From Microvirga pakistanensis (lineage in GTDB: Bacteria > Pseudomonadota > Alphaproteobacteria > Rhizobiales > Beijerinckiaceae), in the NCBI RefSeq assembly GCF_004458765.1, contig NZ_SPJX01000410.1, positions 62,001 through 126,000 of the forward strand: a stretch of DNA of 64,000 nucleotides. Reading direction: 5' to 3'. The notes under the pieces were generated by a model that was given only the letters and a program-made list of their open reading frames with translations, had not been told where the DNA came from and made no database searches. Numbering within the stretch: position 1 is the stretch's first letter; every line of letters starts with the position of its first letter. A program made the position numbers and the translations under genes. Shown piece by piece: positions 16,714 to 26,240 of the stretch.

Positions 16714-17847
16714 ATGAGAATCCTGATCACGGGAAACATGGGCTATGTGGGACCCGTTCTGGTCCGACACCTGCGGATGCAGCGCCCGGAGGCCTGGATC
16801 GCCGGTTACGACACCGGCTATTTCGGGCATTGTCTGACGGATGCAAGCCTCCTTCCGGAGTGCCAGGCCAACGTTCAAGTCTTCGGCGATGTCCGCCAGA
16901 TCCCGCGGGACGCCTTGTCCGGCATCGATGCCGTCATCCAGCTGGCGGCCATCTCCAACGACCCGATGGGCAGCAAGTTCGAGACGCCCACAAACGAGAT
17001 CAATCACCTGGCGAGCGTCCGGCTTGCCGAGATGGCTCGAGACGCCGGCGTCAAGCGCTATATCTTCGCGTCGAGCTGCAGCATGTACGGCGCTGCCGGA
17101 GACAGGCCGCGGCTGGAGACCGATCCGCTGAACCCGCTGACCGCCTATGCTCGCTCGAAGCTCGCCACGGAAGAGAGTCTTCGGACCATGGATCGTGGCG
17201 ACATGGTGGTGACGGCTCTTCGTTTTGCAACCGCCTGCGGAATGTCTCCGCGTCTGCGGCTCGATCTCGTTCTGAACGATTTCGTCGCCTGCGCTCTGGC
17301 GAATGGCGAGATCACGGTTCTGAGCGACGGAACGCCGTGGCGGCCCCTGATCCATGTGGAGGACATGGCCCGTGCGATCGACTGGGCCTTGGAGCGGACC
17401 TCGGAAGCGGGAGACTTTCTGGCCGTGAATGCCGGCAGCGAGGCCTGGAACCATCAGGTGCGCGACCTCGCCAATGCCGTTGCGGACATGATTCCCGGGG
17501 TGCGGGTCACCATCAATGCCGATGCTCCGCCCGACAGGCGCTCATACCGCGTCGACTTCAGCCTGTTCCGGAAGCTCGCGCCCGACCATCAGCCGCAGGT
17601 TTCTCTGGCCGCCGCCATCGGAGGCTTGAAGAAGGGGCTCGAGCGGATGAACTTCAAGGACGGTGCTTTCCGCAACTCGTCCTTCATGCGTCTCAAAGTG
17701 CTCGAAGAGCATATCTCGGCGGGTCGTCTGAGCAACGATCTCTACTGGCGGTCGGGCGACAACGAGCGGCTGGCGCATCAGGCCATGCCGAGCATCGATG
17801 CTGCCCTTGCTCATGTGAGGCCTGCAAGGGAGAAGCTCGCGTTGTGA
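16714..17847 (+). CDS. NAD(P)-dependent sugar epimerase/dehydratase (extended SDR)
   Basis: A 377-residue extended short-chain dehydrogenase. It has the dinucleotide motif GNMGYVG (residues 7-13), a DVRQIP segment, an IQLAAISND stretch and the catalytic YARSK (Tyr145, Lys149), with Ser-rich SSCSMYG before it. These are features of nucleotide-sugar epimerases and dehydratases. It starts 25 bases after the export gene and is probably the last gene of that operon, supplying or modifying the nucleotide-sugar precursor. The C-terminal extension (FKDGAFRNSSFMRLKVLEEH) is shared with epimerases found in surface polysaccharide loci. The exact substrate (for example UDP-hexose or a deoxysugar) is not determinable. 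Confidence 0.87.
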   Translation: MRILITGNMGYVGPVLVRHLRMQRPEAWIAGYDTGYFGHCLTDASLLPECQANVQVFGDVRQIPRDALSGIDAVIQLAAISNDPMGSKFETPTNEINHLASVRLAEMARDAGVKRYIFASSCSMYGAAGDRPRLETDPLNPLTAYARSKLATEESLRTMDRGDMVVTALRFATACGMSPRLRLDLVLNDFVACALANGEITVLSDGTPWRPLIHVEDMARAIDWALERTSEAGDFLAVNAGSEAWNHQVRDLANAVADMIPGVRVTINADAPPDRRSYRVDFSLFRKLAPDHQPQVSLAAAIGGLKKGLERMNFKDGAFRNSSFMRLKVLEEHISAGRLSNDLYWRSGDNERLAHQAMPSIDAALAHVRPAREKLAL

Positions 17848-17871
17848 GCTTTCCTCTGATGTCCCGGAATC

Positions 17872-17932
17872 CGCCCAGGCCGAAGCGCAGGCATCCTTGA
17901 TGCGCGAGCGCCCAGACTGATCCGCCTGGGCG
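17872..17932. terminator. Long-loop inverted repeat between convergent genes
   Basis: The arms CGCCCAGGC (17872-17880) and GCCTGGGCG (17924-17932) are perfect inverted repeats separated by 43 bases between the convergent epimerase and M20 genes. There is no T-run, so it is only a possible factor-dependent terminator or stem. Confidence 0.3.
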
Positions 17933-17948
17933 TCGACCTGCGGATGGC

Positions 17949-19118
17949 TCATCGCGCCGGCATGCCTGTTTCGATGATCTTCGCCCAGAGCGACACGCCA
18001 TAGGGCGTGGCCGCATCGTTGAAGTCGTAGGCGGGGTGATGCACGCCCGCCGTGTCGCCGTTCCCGAGGAAGATATAGGCGCCCGGGCGCTTCTCCAGCA
18101 TGTAGGAGAAATCCTCGGCGCCCATTTCCGGCGGAAACTGCGTCTGCACGGCGCTCTCGCCGGCAACGGCCTTCGCGACCGAGGCGACGAACTCGGTTTT
18201 CTCGGCGTCGTTCACGGTTACGGGATAGCCGCGATCATACCTGATGGAAGCCCTCGCTCCGAAGGATGCGCAGGTGTTCTCGACGATGGTGCGGATCCGC
18301 GTTTCCGCCAGGTCGCGGATGGCGGCCGAGAGCGTGCGTACGGTGCCGAGCAGCGTCGCGGTCTGCGGAATGACGTTGAAGGTGTCGCCCGCCTTGACGG
18401 AGCAGACGGACACCACGACCGATTCGAGCGGGTCGACGCTGCGGGACGCCACGGATTGCAGGGCGGTGATCATGTGCGCAGCCGTCACGATGGGATCGAT
18501 GCATTTGTGGGGATAGGCCGCGTGGCCGCCCTTGCCCTCGATGGTGATCGTAAAACGATCCGCCGCCGCCATGACCGGCCCCTTGCGCATGGCGAAATGC
18601 CCCACCGCCACGCCCGGCCAGTTGTGCATGCCGTAGACCTCCTGGATGCCGAAGCGCTCCATGAGGCCGTCTTTCACCATGGCGTCGCCACCGCCGCCGC
18701 CCTCCTCCGCCGGCTGGAAGATCATCACCGCCGTTCCGTCGAAATTGCGCGTTTCGGCAAGGTACTTCGCTGCGCCGAGCAGCATGGCGGTATGGCCGTC
18801 GTGGCCGCAGGCATGCATCTTGCCCGGCACCTTGGACGTGTAGGGCAGGTCGGTCGCTTCCAGGATCGGCAGGGCGTCCATGTCCGCGCGCAGGCCGATG
18901 ACCCTGCCGGACGAGTTCGTCCTGCCCTTGATGATGCCGACGACGCCCGTGCGGCCGATGCCGGTCACCACCTCGTCGCATCCGAAGCTCTTCAGCTTCT
19001 CCGCGACGATCCCGGCCGTGCGATGAACGTCGTATCCAAGCTCGGGGTTCTCGTGGAAATCCCGCCGCCAGGTGGTGATCTCATCGGCGAGATCGGCAAC
19101 GCGGTTGATGATGGCCAT
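17949..19118 (-). CDS. M20-family amidohydrolase (hippurate hydrolase/aminoacylase type)
   Basis: A 389-residue metal-dependent hydrolase of the M20D branch, which cleaves N-acyl or N-benzoyl amino acids. Metal-site motifs are seen in GLRADMDALPI, MHACGHDGHTAMLLGAAKYL, the FQPAEEGGGG catalytic-glutamate region and EMGAEDFSYML. The dimerisation lid is near GKGGHAAYPHKCIDP. The start ATG at 19118 (MAIINRVADLADEIT) matches the family; the much longer upstream reading frame overlaps the neighbouring gene and is artefactual. No signal peptide, so cytoplasmic. Convergent with the epimerase gene and probably not part of polysaccharide synthesis. Confidence 0.9.
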   Translation of the reverse strand: MAIINRVADLADEITTWRRDFHENPELGYDVHRTAGIVAEKLKSFGCDEVVTGIGRTGVVGIIKGRTNSSGRVIGLRADMDALPILEATDLPYTSKVPGKMHACGHDGHTAMLLGAAKYLAETRNFDGTAVMIFQPAEEGGGGGDAMVKDGLMERFGIQEVYGMHNWPGVAVGHFAMRKGPVMAAADRFTITIEGKGGHAAYPHKCIDPIVTAAHMITALQSVASRSVDPLESVVVSVCSVKAGDTFNVIPQTATLLGTVRTLSAAIRDLAETRIRTIVENTCASFGARASIRYDRGYPVTVNDAEKTEFVASVAKAVAGESAVQTQFPPEMGAEDFSYMLEKRPGAYIFLGNGDTAGVHHPAYDFNDAATPYGVSLWAKIIETGMPAR

Positions 19119-19275
19119 GGAATATCCTTTGCACGAATCGAGCGCCCGCCAGCGAACCAGAGGCGGGTGGCATCGGTCAACATGAATGGAAACGGCTCTC
19201 TTCTCCGGCTTGCCGCATTTCCGGGGCGGCGAACCGGGCCCACGTTGCCGAAAATGCTCCAGGGCAGCCCCTCGC

Positions 19276-20484
19276 TCAGCGCAGGCGGCGCAGAATGGCC
19301 TTCGGACGTTTGGTGCGGAACTGCCCGCGTTCGACGGCCACGAAAACCAGCACCAGAACGACGAGCGCCGTGAACCACCAGACCTGGGCGGTGCCGATGC
19401 CGCAGGCACCGAGGGCGAAAGCCGTGGCGAAGGATGCCATGATGCCGGGTCCGAGGATGGGGCGATGCCCTCGCGCGCCGAAAGCGGCCTGGAGGAGCAG
19501 CACGGCCCCGGACACGGCCCCCACGATGCCGAGTTCGTACCAGACCTCGAACAGGAGACTGAAGGGAGCCGCGGGAGGCAAGAGGCCGAACAGACGTCCG
19601 CGCCAGGCCGTTTCGAGCCCGTGGCCGGTGAGAAAGCGCAGGGGCTCCTTGAGCACGAGGGCCTGCCAGATATCGAGGCTCGCCATGCTGGACGAGCTTG
19701 CCCCCAGCATCCCGGCCACGGGCTTCAGGACGAAAGGCAGAACAGGCGCGGCGATCAGAAGCCCTGCCATGAGCAGGCCGATCAGGCGAGAACCGGTTCG
19801 CGGGCTGGCGGCCGTCAGGGCAAAAGCGAGGGCCCCGACGACGAGACCGATGGAGGGCAGGGGATCCGCCGTGAGGAAGGTGCCCACGGCGACCGTCAGG
19901 GCCAGCGCGACCGCTTCCAGGTTTCGTCCTCGGGAGTGAAGCCATGTCAATGCGGGCCAGAGCAACAGGACGAGGACGACCATGCCGCGCTCCACGCCCA
20001 GCCCATCGGGCTCAAGGTGGCCGCCACCCTTGAGGAGCATGGCGATGCCGACCAGGCCAGCAAGGCCCGCCCCGACCGGGAGCAGGTACAGGTTGGCGGA
20101 GCGCATCCGTTCCGGCAGGGCCAGATAACCTGCCGCCGCGGTCAAGCCCATCGCGATGATGTTGAGGAGCCGTTCCGAGGCCTGGGGCACGAAGGGGGTC
20201 CAGATCAGCGACAGGGCCGCCCAGAACACCAGGAGGAGCCCCGCGAGTCCGGCGCGCGAGGTCACGAGGCCCATGGCCCTCTGCCGGGGGTTCGTCGCGC
20301 TTCCGTCGAGAAACGCCGCTATGACGATGAGCGCCACCGCCAGGGGCGTCATCACCACGAGGGCGCGGCGGGTGAAAAGCGCCGCCAGCGGAATGGCGAA
20401 CAGCAAAATCGCGAAACCGAGGCGCCGCAACAGGGCGGCGGCGTCGGTGGAGGGATTGGCCGTTGGAAAGGCGGATCGAACCAT
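19276..20484 (-). CDS. O-antigen ligase-like membrane protein (Wzy_C family)
   Basis: A 402-residue polytopic protein with about 10-12 transmembrane helices. The Wzy_C/O-antigen-ligase signature is the extracytoplasmic loop after the sixth to eighth helix, ending in FLTGHGLETAWRGRLFG with the following PFSLLFEVWYELGIVGAVSG segment (a GxG plus a later ExGxxG turn). The ATG at 20484 was preferred over a TTG at 20496. Neither has a clear Shine-Dalgarno. Members attach polysaccharide to a lipid or protein acceptor or polymerise repeat units. It lies on the edge of the exopolysaccharide locus, so a ligase or second polymerase role is likely but not proven. Confidence 0.8.
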   Translation of the reverse strand: MVRSAFPTANPSTDAAALLRRLGFAILLFAIPLAALFTRRALVVMTPLAVALIVIAAFLDGSATNPRQRAMGLVTSRAGLAGLLLVFWAALSLIWTPFVPQASERLLNIIAMGLTAAAGYLALPERMRSANLYLLPVGAGLAGLVGIAMLLKGGGHLEPDGLGVERGMVVLVLLLWPALTWLHSRGRNLEAVALALTVAVGTFLTADPLPSIGLVVGALAFALTAASPRTGSRLIGLLMAGLLIAAPVLPFVLKPVAGMLGASSSSMASLDIWQALVLKEPLRFLTGHGLETAWRGRLFGLLPPAAPFSLLFEVWYELGIVGAVSGAVLLLQAAFGARGHRPILGPGIMASFATAFALGACGIGTAQVWWFTALVVLVLVFVAVERGQFRTKRPKAILRRLR

Positions 20485-20648
20485 GCGGGCTGGCAATCGT
20501 CGGTTGGGCGATCAGGGAAGGGTCAAGCTAATCGACCAAGAGAGCGAATGCTGTAGGTGTCGTGCAACACATCCCGGACCTTTAAACTCAAGCTGCCTGT
20601 CATAGCCTGTCGGCCGGCCTGGTTCGCGCGTCGTCACCCGACGCTCCG

Positions 20649-20668
20649 CCGGAGGAGGAATCCTCCGG
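20649..20668. terminator. Hairpin downstream of mmsB
   Basis: CCGGAGGA-GGAA-TCCTCCGG gives perfect 8-bp arms, within an inverted-repeat-rich 239-base gap that also has CCCCGA-TCGCC-TCGGGG just to the right. No T-run follows on the minus strand, so it is a possible weak or Rho-assisted terminator of the mmsB operon. Confidence 0.4.
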
Positions 20669-20735
20669 AGCCCCGATCGCCTCGGGGTCCGATGGCCGGG
20701 CCATGAGTCCGGCCATGCCATGTGGCCGCCCACGA

Positions 20736-21626
20736 TCACGCCTTCTGCCCGCGCAGGAAGTTGATGATGCCTGAAAAGTCGTCGCCCTCGTGGCCCGCGC
20801 CGTTGAAGAGCGCATAGAGCTGGGCGGCCTCTGCGCCGAGCGGCGTCGAGGCTCCGGACGCAAGGGCAGCCTCCTGGGCCAACTTCAGATCCTTGAGCAT
20901 CAGCGCCGCCGCGAAGCCCGGCTTGTAGCCGTTGTTGGCGGGTGAGGTCGGTACCGGGCCGGGCACGGGGCAATAGGTGGTGAGCGACCAGCACTGGCCC
21001 GAGGAGGTGGAGGCCACGTCGAAGAGGGCCTGGTGCGAGAGCCCCAGCTTTTCGGCCAGCACGAACGCTTCCGCTACGCCGATCATCGAGATGCCGAGGA
21101 TCATGTTGTTGCAGATCTTCGCCGCCTGGCCCGCACCCGCCTCGCCGCAATGGACGACTTTCTTGCCCATCGCCGAGAGAATGGGTTCGGCGCGGTCGAA
21201 GGCTTGGCCAGTGCCGCCGGCCATGAAGGTCAGCGTCGCGCCCTTGGCGCCGCCGACGCCGCCCGAGACCGGAGCATCGAGGCTCAGGAGGTTGCGGTCC
21301 TGCTCGCGGGCCATGGCATGCGCCCTGCGGGCATTGTCCACATCGATGGTCGAGCAGTCGATCACCAGGGAGCCGTCCTTCACGGCAGGCAGAATGTCGG
21401 TCCAGACCGAGAGCACATGCTTTCCGGCCGGCAGCATGGTGACGACGATCTCCGCGTCGCGCACCGCATCGGCCGTGGAGCCGGCGATCGCCACGCCATC
21501 GGACCGCGCCTGATCGCAGGAGGCCGAAGAAAGGTCGAAGCCCGTCACAGCGTGTCCCGCCTTGACGAGATTGGCCGCCATGGGGCCGCCCATGTTGCCG
21601 AGGCCGATGAAGGCGATTCTGGTCAT
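20736..21626 (-). CDS. mmsB: 3-hydroxyisobutyrate dehydrogenase
   Basis: A 296-residue beta-hydroxyacid dehydrogenase that oxidises 3-hydroxyisobutyrate to methylmalonate semialdehyde in valine degradation. Landmarks are the dinucleotide motif GLGNMGGPMAANLVKAGH near the N-terminus, the substrate-binding DAPVSGGVGGAKGATLTFMAGG, and the catalytic lysine region GAGQAAKICNNM. Length matches the family. It is the last gene of a four-gene operon and its ATG overlaps the stop of the preceding small membrane protein (ATGA). The product feeds MmsA, encoded just upstream on the same strand. Confidence 0.93.
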   Translation of the reverse strand: MTRIAFIGLGNMGGPMAANLVKAGHAVTGFDLSSASCDQARSDGVAIAGSTADAVRDAEIVVTMLPAGKHVLSVWTDILPAVKDGSLVIDCSTIDVDNARRAHAMAREQDRNLLSLDAPVSGGVGGAKGATLTFMAGGTGQAFDRAEPILSAMGKKVVHCGEAGAGQAAKICNNMILGISMIGVAEAFVLAEKLGLSHQALFDVASTSSGQCWSLTTYCPVPGPVPTSPANNGYKPGFAAALMLKDLKLAQEAALASGASTPLGAEAAQLYALFNGAGHEGDDFSGIINFLRGQKA

Positions 21627-22057
21627 TGTTGTCCTCCCTGTTTGTCATGTGATGCTGTTCTGAGCAGCCAGAGCGACGCGCCTGCCATGACGGCTGCGCT
21701 CACCCCATGCAGCATTAGGTTCGAAATGGCGTCCGGTCCGCGCGCGGAGGCGACAATCACGAGATCGCCGATGGGGATCACGAGAGTCGCGGCGAAGATC
21801 AGGCCGAGTACGCGCTGTGTCGACGTGAACGAAAGGATCAGCAGATAAAGTCCGAAGGCGAGGTCGCGCAGGCCTATGGCCGGCAGATAGCCCGAGCTTT
21901 CGAACTCCGGTGCAGGAAGCCCGAAGAGAGAGGCACCTGCGCGCGGCGCGAAAACGAAGACCAGGCCAAGGACCATGAAACCCAGACTCAGGAGACGCAC
22001 GAGCCAAGTGCTGGGCTCACCGGCCGGGAGTCCGCGCCTGCTCCCCGTATGGGTCAT
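21623..22057 (-). CDS. Small membrane protein, DUF4267-like
   Basis: A 144-residue protein with about four transmembrane helices: WLVRLLSLGFMVLGLVFVFAP, the GYLPAIGLRDLAFGLYLLIL segment, VLGLIFAATLVIPIGDLVIV and a C-terminal helix ending SLWLLRT. The GLRDxxFG pattern is typical of DUF4267 proteins. The start ATG at 22057 overlaps the stop of the upstream membrane gene, and its stop overlaps the mmsB start (both ATGA). It is therefore translationally locked into the valine-degradation operon. Function unknown; the longer frame covering it is a shadow of the dehydrogenase gene. Confidence 0.75.
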   Translation of the reverse strand: MTHTGSRRGLPAGEPSTWLVRLLSLGFMVLGLVFVFAPRAGASLFGLPAPEFESSGYLPAIGLRDLAFGLYLLILSFTSTQRVLGLIFAATLVIPIGDLVIVASARGPDAISNLMLHGVSAAVMAGASLWLLRTASHDKQGGQQ

Positions 22058-22425
22058 GGCTTCCGGGCCCTCCAGAGCGCCCCCATGAGACAAAATCCGT
22101 AGAACCAGAGCATGAGCGAGCCGAATACCTTGTCGAGAGACGGGTTCAGCCCTGGGAAGAACACCGCAAAGTGTGAGCCGACGGCTGCCATGATCATCAT
22201 GCCGGGAGCAGCGGCGAGTGCCGTCGCACTCACCGCCTGGTGAGACGGCACATTCAGAAGGCGGGAGATGCAAAGGCCCAGCAAAAGGCCCAAAGCGGCT
22301 CCGGCTGAAAAATTGATTTGGAAGGGCCTGCGCCCTTCCACGAAAAACCAGGGACCCGCCAGCAGAAACAGAGCGAAAATCGCCGAGGCGATGCCGAAGC
22401 CGAGGCCCAGCGCTCGGATGGTCAT
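22054..22425 (-). CDS. Small four-helix membrane protein of unknown function
   Basis: A 123-residue hydrophobic protein. Helices are visible at the N-terminus (IRALGLGFGIASAIFALFLL), around AGAALGLLLGLCISRLL, at SATALAAAPGMMIMAAVGSH and at the C-terminus (FGSLMLWFYGFCLMGAL). The start ATG at 22425 overlaps the acyl-CoA dehydrogenase stop (ATGA), and its own stop overlaps the next gene in the same way. I do not recognise the family with confidence (a DUF5367-like protein is one possibility). Its tight coupling to valine catabolic genes suggests a related transport or membrane role, but nothing in the sequence identifies a ligand. Confidence 0.72.
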   Translation of the reverse strand: MTIRALGLGFGIASAIFALFLLAGPWFFVEGRRPFQINFSAGAALGLLLGLCISRLLNVPSHQAVSATALAAAPGMMIMAAVGSHFAVFFPGLNPSLDKVFGSLMLWFYGFCLMGALWRARKP

Positions 22426-23573
22426 CGATTGCCCCGTCCCACCAGATCGCGGGCCACGATGAGGCGCATGATCTCGTTGGTGCCCTCCAGGATCTGATGG
22501 ACGCGCAGGTCCCGCACGATCTTCTCGATGCCGTAATCCGCCAGGTAGCCATAGCCGCCATGAAGCTGAAGGGCGGCATTCGCGACCTCGAAACCCGTAT
22601 CCGTGGCCATGCGCTTGGCCATGGCGCAGAGCTTCGTCGCATCGAGCGCCTTGGCGTCGAGCGCGGAGGCCGCACGCCACAGGAAGGTGCGCGCGCATTC
22701 GAGTTCGGTCGCCATGTCGGCGAGCTTGAACTGCAGCGCCTGGAAATCCGCGATCCGCTTGCCGAAGGCCTTGCGGTCGTTGGTATAGGCCAGCGCCTTG
22801 TCGAGGGCGGACTGCGCCCCGCCGAGCGAGCACGCACCGATGTTGAGGCGCCCGCCGTCGAGGCCCGCCATGGCGATCTTGAAGCCCATGCCCTCGTCCG
22901 ACAGGCGGTTGGCCACGGGCACGCGCACGTCCTCGAAGATCACGGCGGCGGTGGGCTGCGCGTTCCAGCCCATCTTCTTCTCCTGCGCCCCGAAGGAGAC
23001 GCCGGGCCTGTCCTTCTCGATGACGAGCGTCGAGATGCCGGAGGAACCTTCCTCGCCCGTGCGCACCATGGTCACGTAGATGTCGGAGGTGCCGGCACCG
23101 GAGATGAACTGCTTGACGCCGTTGACGACGTAATGGTCGCCGTCGCGCACCGCCTTGGTCTTGAGCGCCGCCGCATCCGAGCCGGAGCCGGGCTCGGTCA
23201 GGCAGTAGCTGCCGATGAGCTCCATGGTGCAAAGCTGCGGCAGGAAGCGGCTCCGCTGCTCCTCCGAGCCGTAGCGGTCGATCATCCACGCGACCATGTT
23301 GTGGATGGACAGAAACGCCGAGATGGCCGGGCAGCCGGTGGCGAGCGCCTCGAAGATGAGGGCCGCGTCGAGGCGCGTCATGCCCGATCCGCCGACATCG
23401 TCTCGGGTATAGATCGCCGCCATGCCTAAGGACGCCGCCTCCCGCAGCACGTCCACGGGAAAATGCTTCTTTTCGTCCCATTCGAGGGCATGAGGCGCAA
23501 GGTTGTCCGCCGCGAAGGCAAGGGCCATGTCGCGGACGGCAATCTGGTCTTCGGTCAAGGAGAACTGTGTCAT
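22422..23573 (-). CDS. Acyl-CoA dehydrogenase (isobutyryl-CoA dehydrogenase type)
   Basis: A 383-residue FAD enzyme, probably converting isobutyryl-CoA to methacrylyl-CoA in valine breakdown. Family motifs are YCLTEPGSGSDAAALKTKA (FAD/substrate), the GVKQFISGAG strand, RKAFGKRIADFQALQFKLAD, and the C-terminal LHGGYGYLADYGIEKIVRD followed by QILEGTNEIMR, which holds the catalytic glutamate. The ATG at 23573 (MTQFSLTEDQ) matches the family; the upstream extension is unsupported. It is the first gene of the operon with the two membrane proteins and mmsB, which supports the isobutyryl-CoA assignment over other acyl chains. Confidence 0.9.
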   Translation of the reverse strand: MTQFSLTEDQIAVRDMALAFAADNLAPHALEWDEKKHFPVDVLREAASLGMAAIYTRDDVGGSGMTRLDAALIFEALATGCPAISAFLSIHNMVAWMIDRYGSEEQRSRFLPQLCTMELIGSYCLTEPGSGSDAAALKTKAVRDGDHYVVNGVKQFISGAGTSDIYVTMVRTGEEGSSGISTLVIEKDRPGVSFGAQEKKMGWNAQPTAAVIFEDVRVPVANRLSDEGMGFKIAMAGLDGGRLNIGACSLGGAQSALDKALAYTNDRKAFGKRIADFQALQFKLADMATELECARTFLWRAASALDAKALDATKLCAMAKRMATDTGFEVANAALQLHGGYGYLADYGIEKIVRDLRVHQILEGTNEIMRLIVARDLVGRGNR

Positions 23574-23630
23574 GGCTCTAAATCGGCATGAGAGGGGCGC
23601 TTCGTGCACCCCGACTTTGGATTGAGAGAC

Positions 23631-23659
23631 AAAAATGGCCGGGACTTTCGTCCCGGCCA
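23631..23659 (-). terminator. Intrinsic terminator downstream of mmsA
   Basis: Read on the minus strand, TGGCCGGGAC-GAAA-GTCCCGGCCA (arms 23650-23659 and 23636-23645) is followed by a TTTTT run (23635-23631). This is a strong Rho-independent terminator that separates the mmsA transcript from the acyl-CoA dehydrogenase operon. Confidence 0.85.
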
Positions 23660-23671
23660 CCCTGAAGGTTC

Positions 23672-25168
<1,497 letters not shown>

Positions 25169-25199
25169 GGCGTTTCTCTCCTGATTTTAGGTGCCCTGT

Positions 25200-25272
25200 T
25201 CTAGCATTGTCGAAACCGCACGGCTATGGGCGAAGATGAAGCCACGTTGTGCAAAAACACCAATATGCTAGA
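25200..25272. promoter_or_regulatory. Inverted repeat in the mmsA-lysR intergenic region
   Basis: TCTAGCAT (25200-25207) and ATGCTAGA (25265-25272) are perfect inverted repeats with a 57-base gap in the 112-base divergent promoter region. The right arm abuts the Shine-Dalgarno of the LysR gene. Candidate paired half-sites for autoregulation and mmsA control by the LysR protein; untested. Confidence 0.4.
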
Positions 25273-25280
25273 GGGTGGGC

Positions 25281-26171
25281 ATGAGCACTTTCGATTGGGA
25301 CGATCTCCGCTTTTTCCTGGCGGTGGCCCGCGCCGGCCGGCTGACCGTGGCCGCTCGCCGGCTCGAGGCCGATCATACCACGGTTTCCCGTCGCATCTCG
25401 TCCCTTGAAAAGGCCCTTCAGGCCCAGCTCTTCGAGCGCAGGCCGCAAGGCTACACCTTAACCGAGCAAGGGGAACGGCTGCTGGCGAAGGCGGAGAGCA
25501 TGGAAAGCCAGGCGCTGGCGGTGGCCAGCGAAGTGGGCGGATCGGATCTCGCTCTCTCAGGCATCGTGCGCGTGGGCGCGCCGGACGGGCTCGGCACCTA
25601 CTTCCTGGCGGCGGAACTCGGGGCCCTGGCCGAGCGCCATCCGCATCTCACGATCCAGCTCGTCGCCCTGCCGCGCACCTTCTCGCTCTCCAAGCGCGAG
25701 GCGGACATCGCGGTCACGGTCGAGCAGCCCACGGAAGGGCGCCTGATCTCGCGCAAGCTCACCGATTACCGTCTCAGGATGTATGCCTCGCAGGACTATC
25801 TCGACCGTCACGGCTTTCCAGTCACGGCGGAGGACCTGTCGGGCCGGCTTCTCGTCACCTATGTGGCGGATCTCATCTACAGCCCGGCACTGGAATATTT
25901 TTCCGGTCTCGAGAAATATGGCCCCCGGCGCTACGAATGCGCCAGTGTGGTCGCGCAGCTCGAAGCGGTGCGGGCTGGGGTCGGGATCGGAATCCTGCAC
26001 GATTACGCCGCCCGGCAATATCCGGAGCTGCGGGTGATCCTGCCCGAGATCGCCTTCACCCGGACCTATTGGATCGTCACCCACGCGGAAGTACGCAATC
26101 TGCAGCGCATCGCGGAGGTCCACGCCTTCATGCTGGAGAGGGTCAAGGCCAACCGCGGCCTCTTCATGTGA
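25281..26171 (+). CDS. LysR-family transcriptional regulator
   Basis: A 296-residue regulator. The N-terminal winged helix-turn-helix is WDDLRFFLAVARAGRLTVAA, then RRLEADHTTVSRRISSLEKA, and a GYTLTEQGERLL wing follows. The remainder (from about residue 90) is the periplasmic-binding-protein-like effector domain. The ATG at 25281 with AGAGGG just upstream was preferred over a GTG two codons earlier. It is divergently arranged with mmsA, the usual layout for a regulator of the neighbouring catabolic gene. The inducer is unknown; valine-pathway intermediates are plausible. Confidence 0.9.
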   Translation: MSTFDWDDLRFFLAVARAGRLTVAARRLEADHTTVSRRISSLEKALQAQLFERRPQGYTLTEQGERLLAKAESMESQALAVASEVGGSDLALSGIVRVGAPDGLGTYFLAAELGALAERHPHLTIQLVALPRTFSLSKREADIAVTVEQPTEGRLISRKLTDYRLRMYASQDYLDRHGFPVTAEDLSGRLLVTYVADLIYSPALEYFSGLEKYGPRRYECASVVAQLEAVRAGVGIGILHDYAARQYPELRVILPEIAFTRTYWIVTHAEVRNLQRIAEVHAFMLERVKANRGLFM

Positions 26172-26179
26172 CGCATTTT

Positions 26180-26194
26180 CCCTTCACGGAAGGG
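26180..26194 (+). terminator. Short hairpin downstream of the LysR gene
   Basis: CCCTTC-ACG-GAAGGG followed by TCTTAA lies 9 bases after the LysR stop codon and before transaldolase. The stem is only 6 bp, so it is a weak terminator candidate. Confidence 0.4.
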
Positions 26195-26240
26195 TCTTAA
26201 CCCACTAAGTCTGGCGCAAACGAAACCCACGGAGACCGGA

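Noticed and set aside
20597..20613. CTGTCAT...CTGTCGG resembling a Pho box
   Set aside because: The repeats are 10, not 11, bases apart, the second is degenerate, and no phosphate gene follows.
20600..20735. Short C-terminal-like frame after mmsB
   Set aside because: Inverted-repeat-rich spacer; the apparent peptide is a frame shadow extending from mmsB.
21623..22837. 404-residue minus-strand frame
   Set aside because: Its first two thirds are a shadow of the acyl-CoA dehydrogenase gene; only the DUF4267-like end (from 22057) is real.
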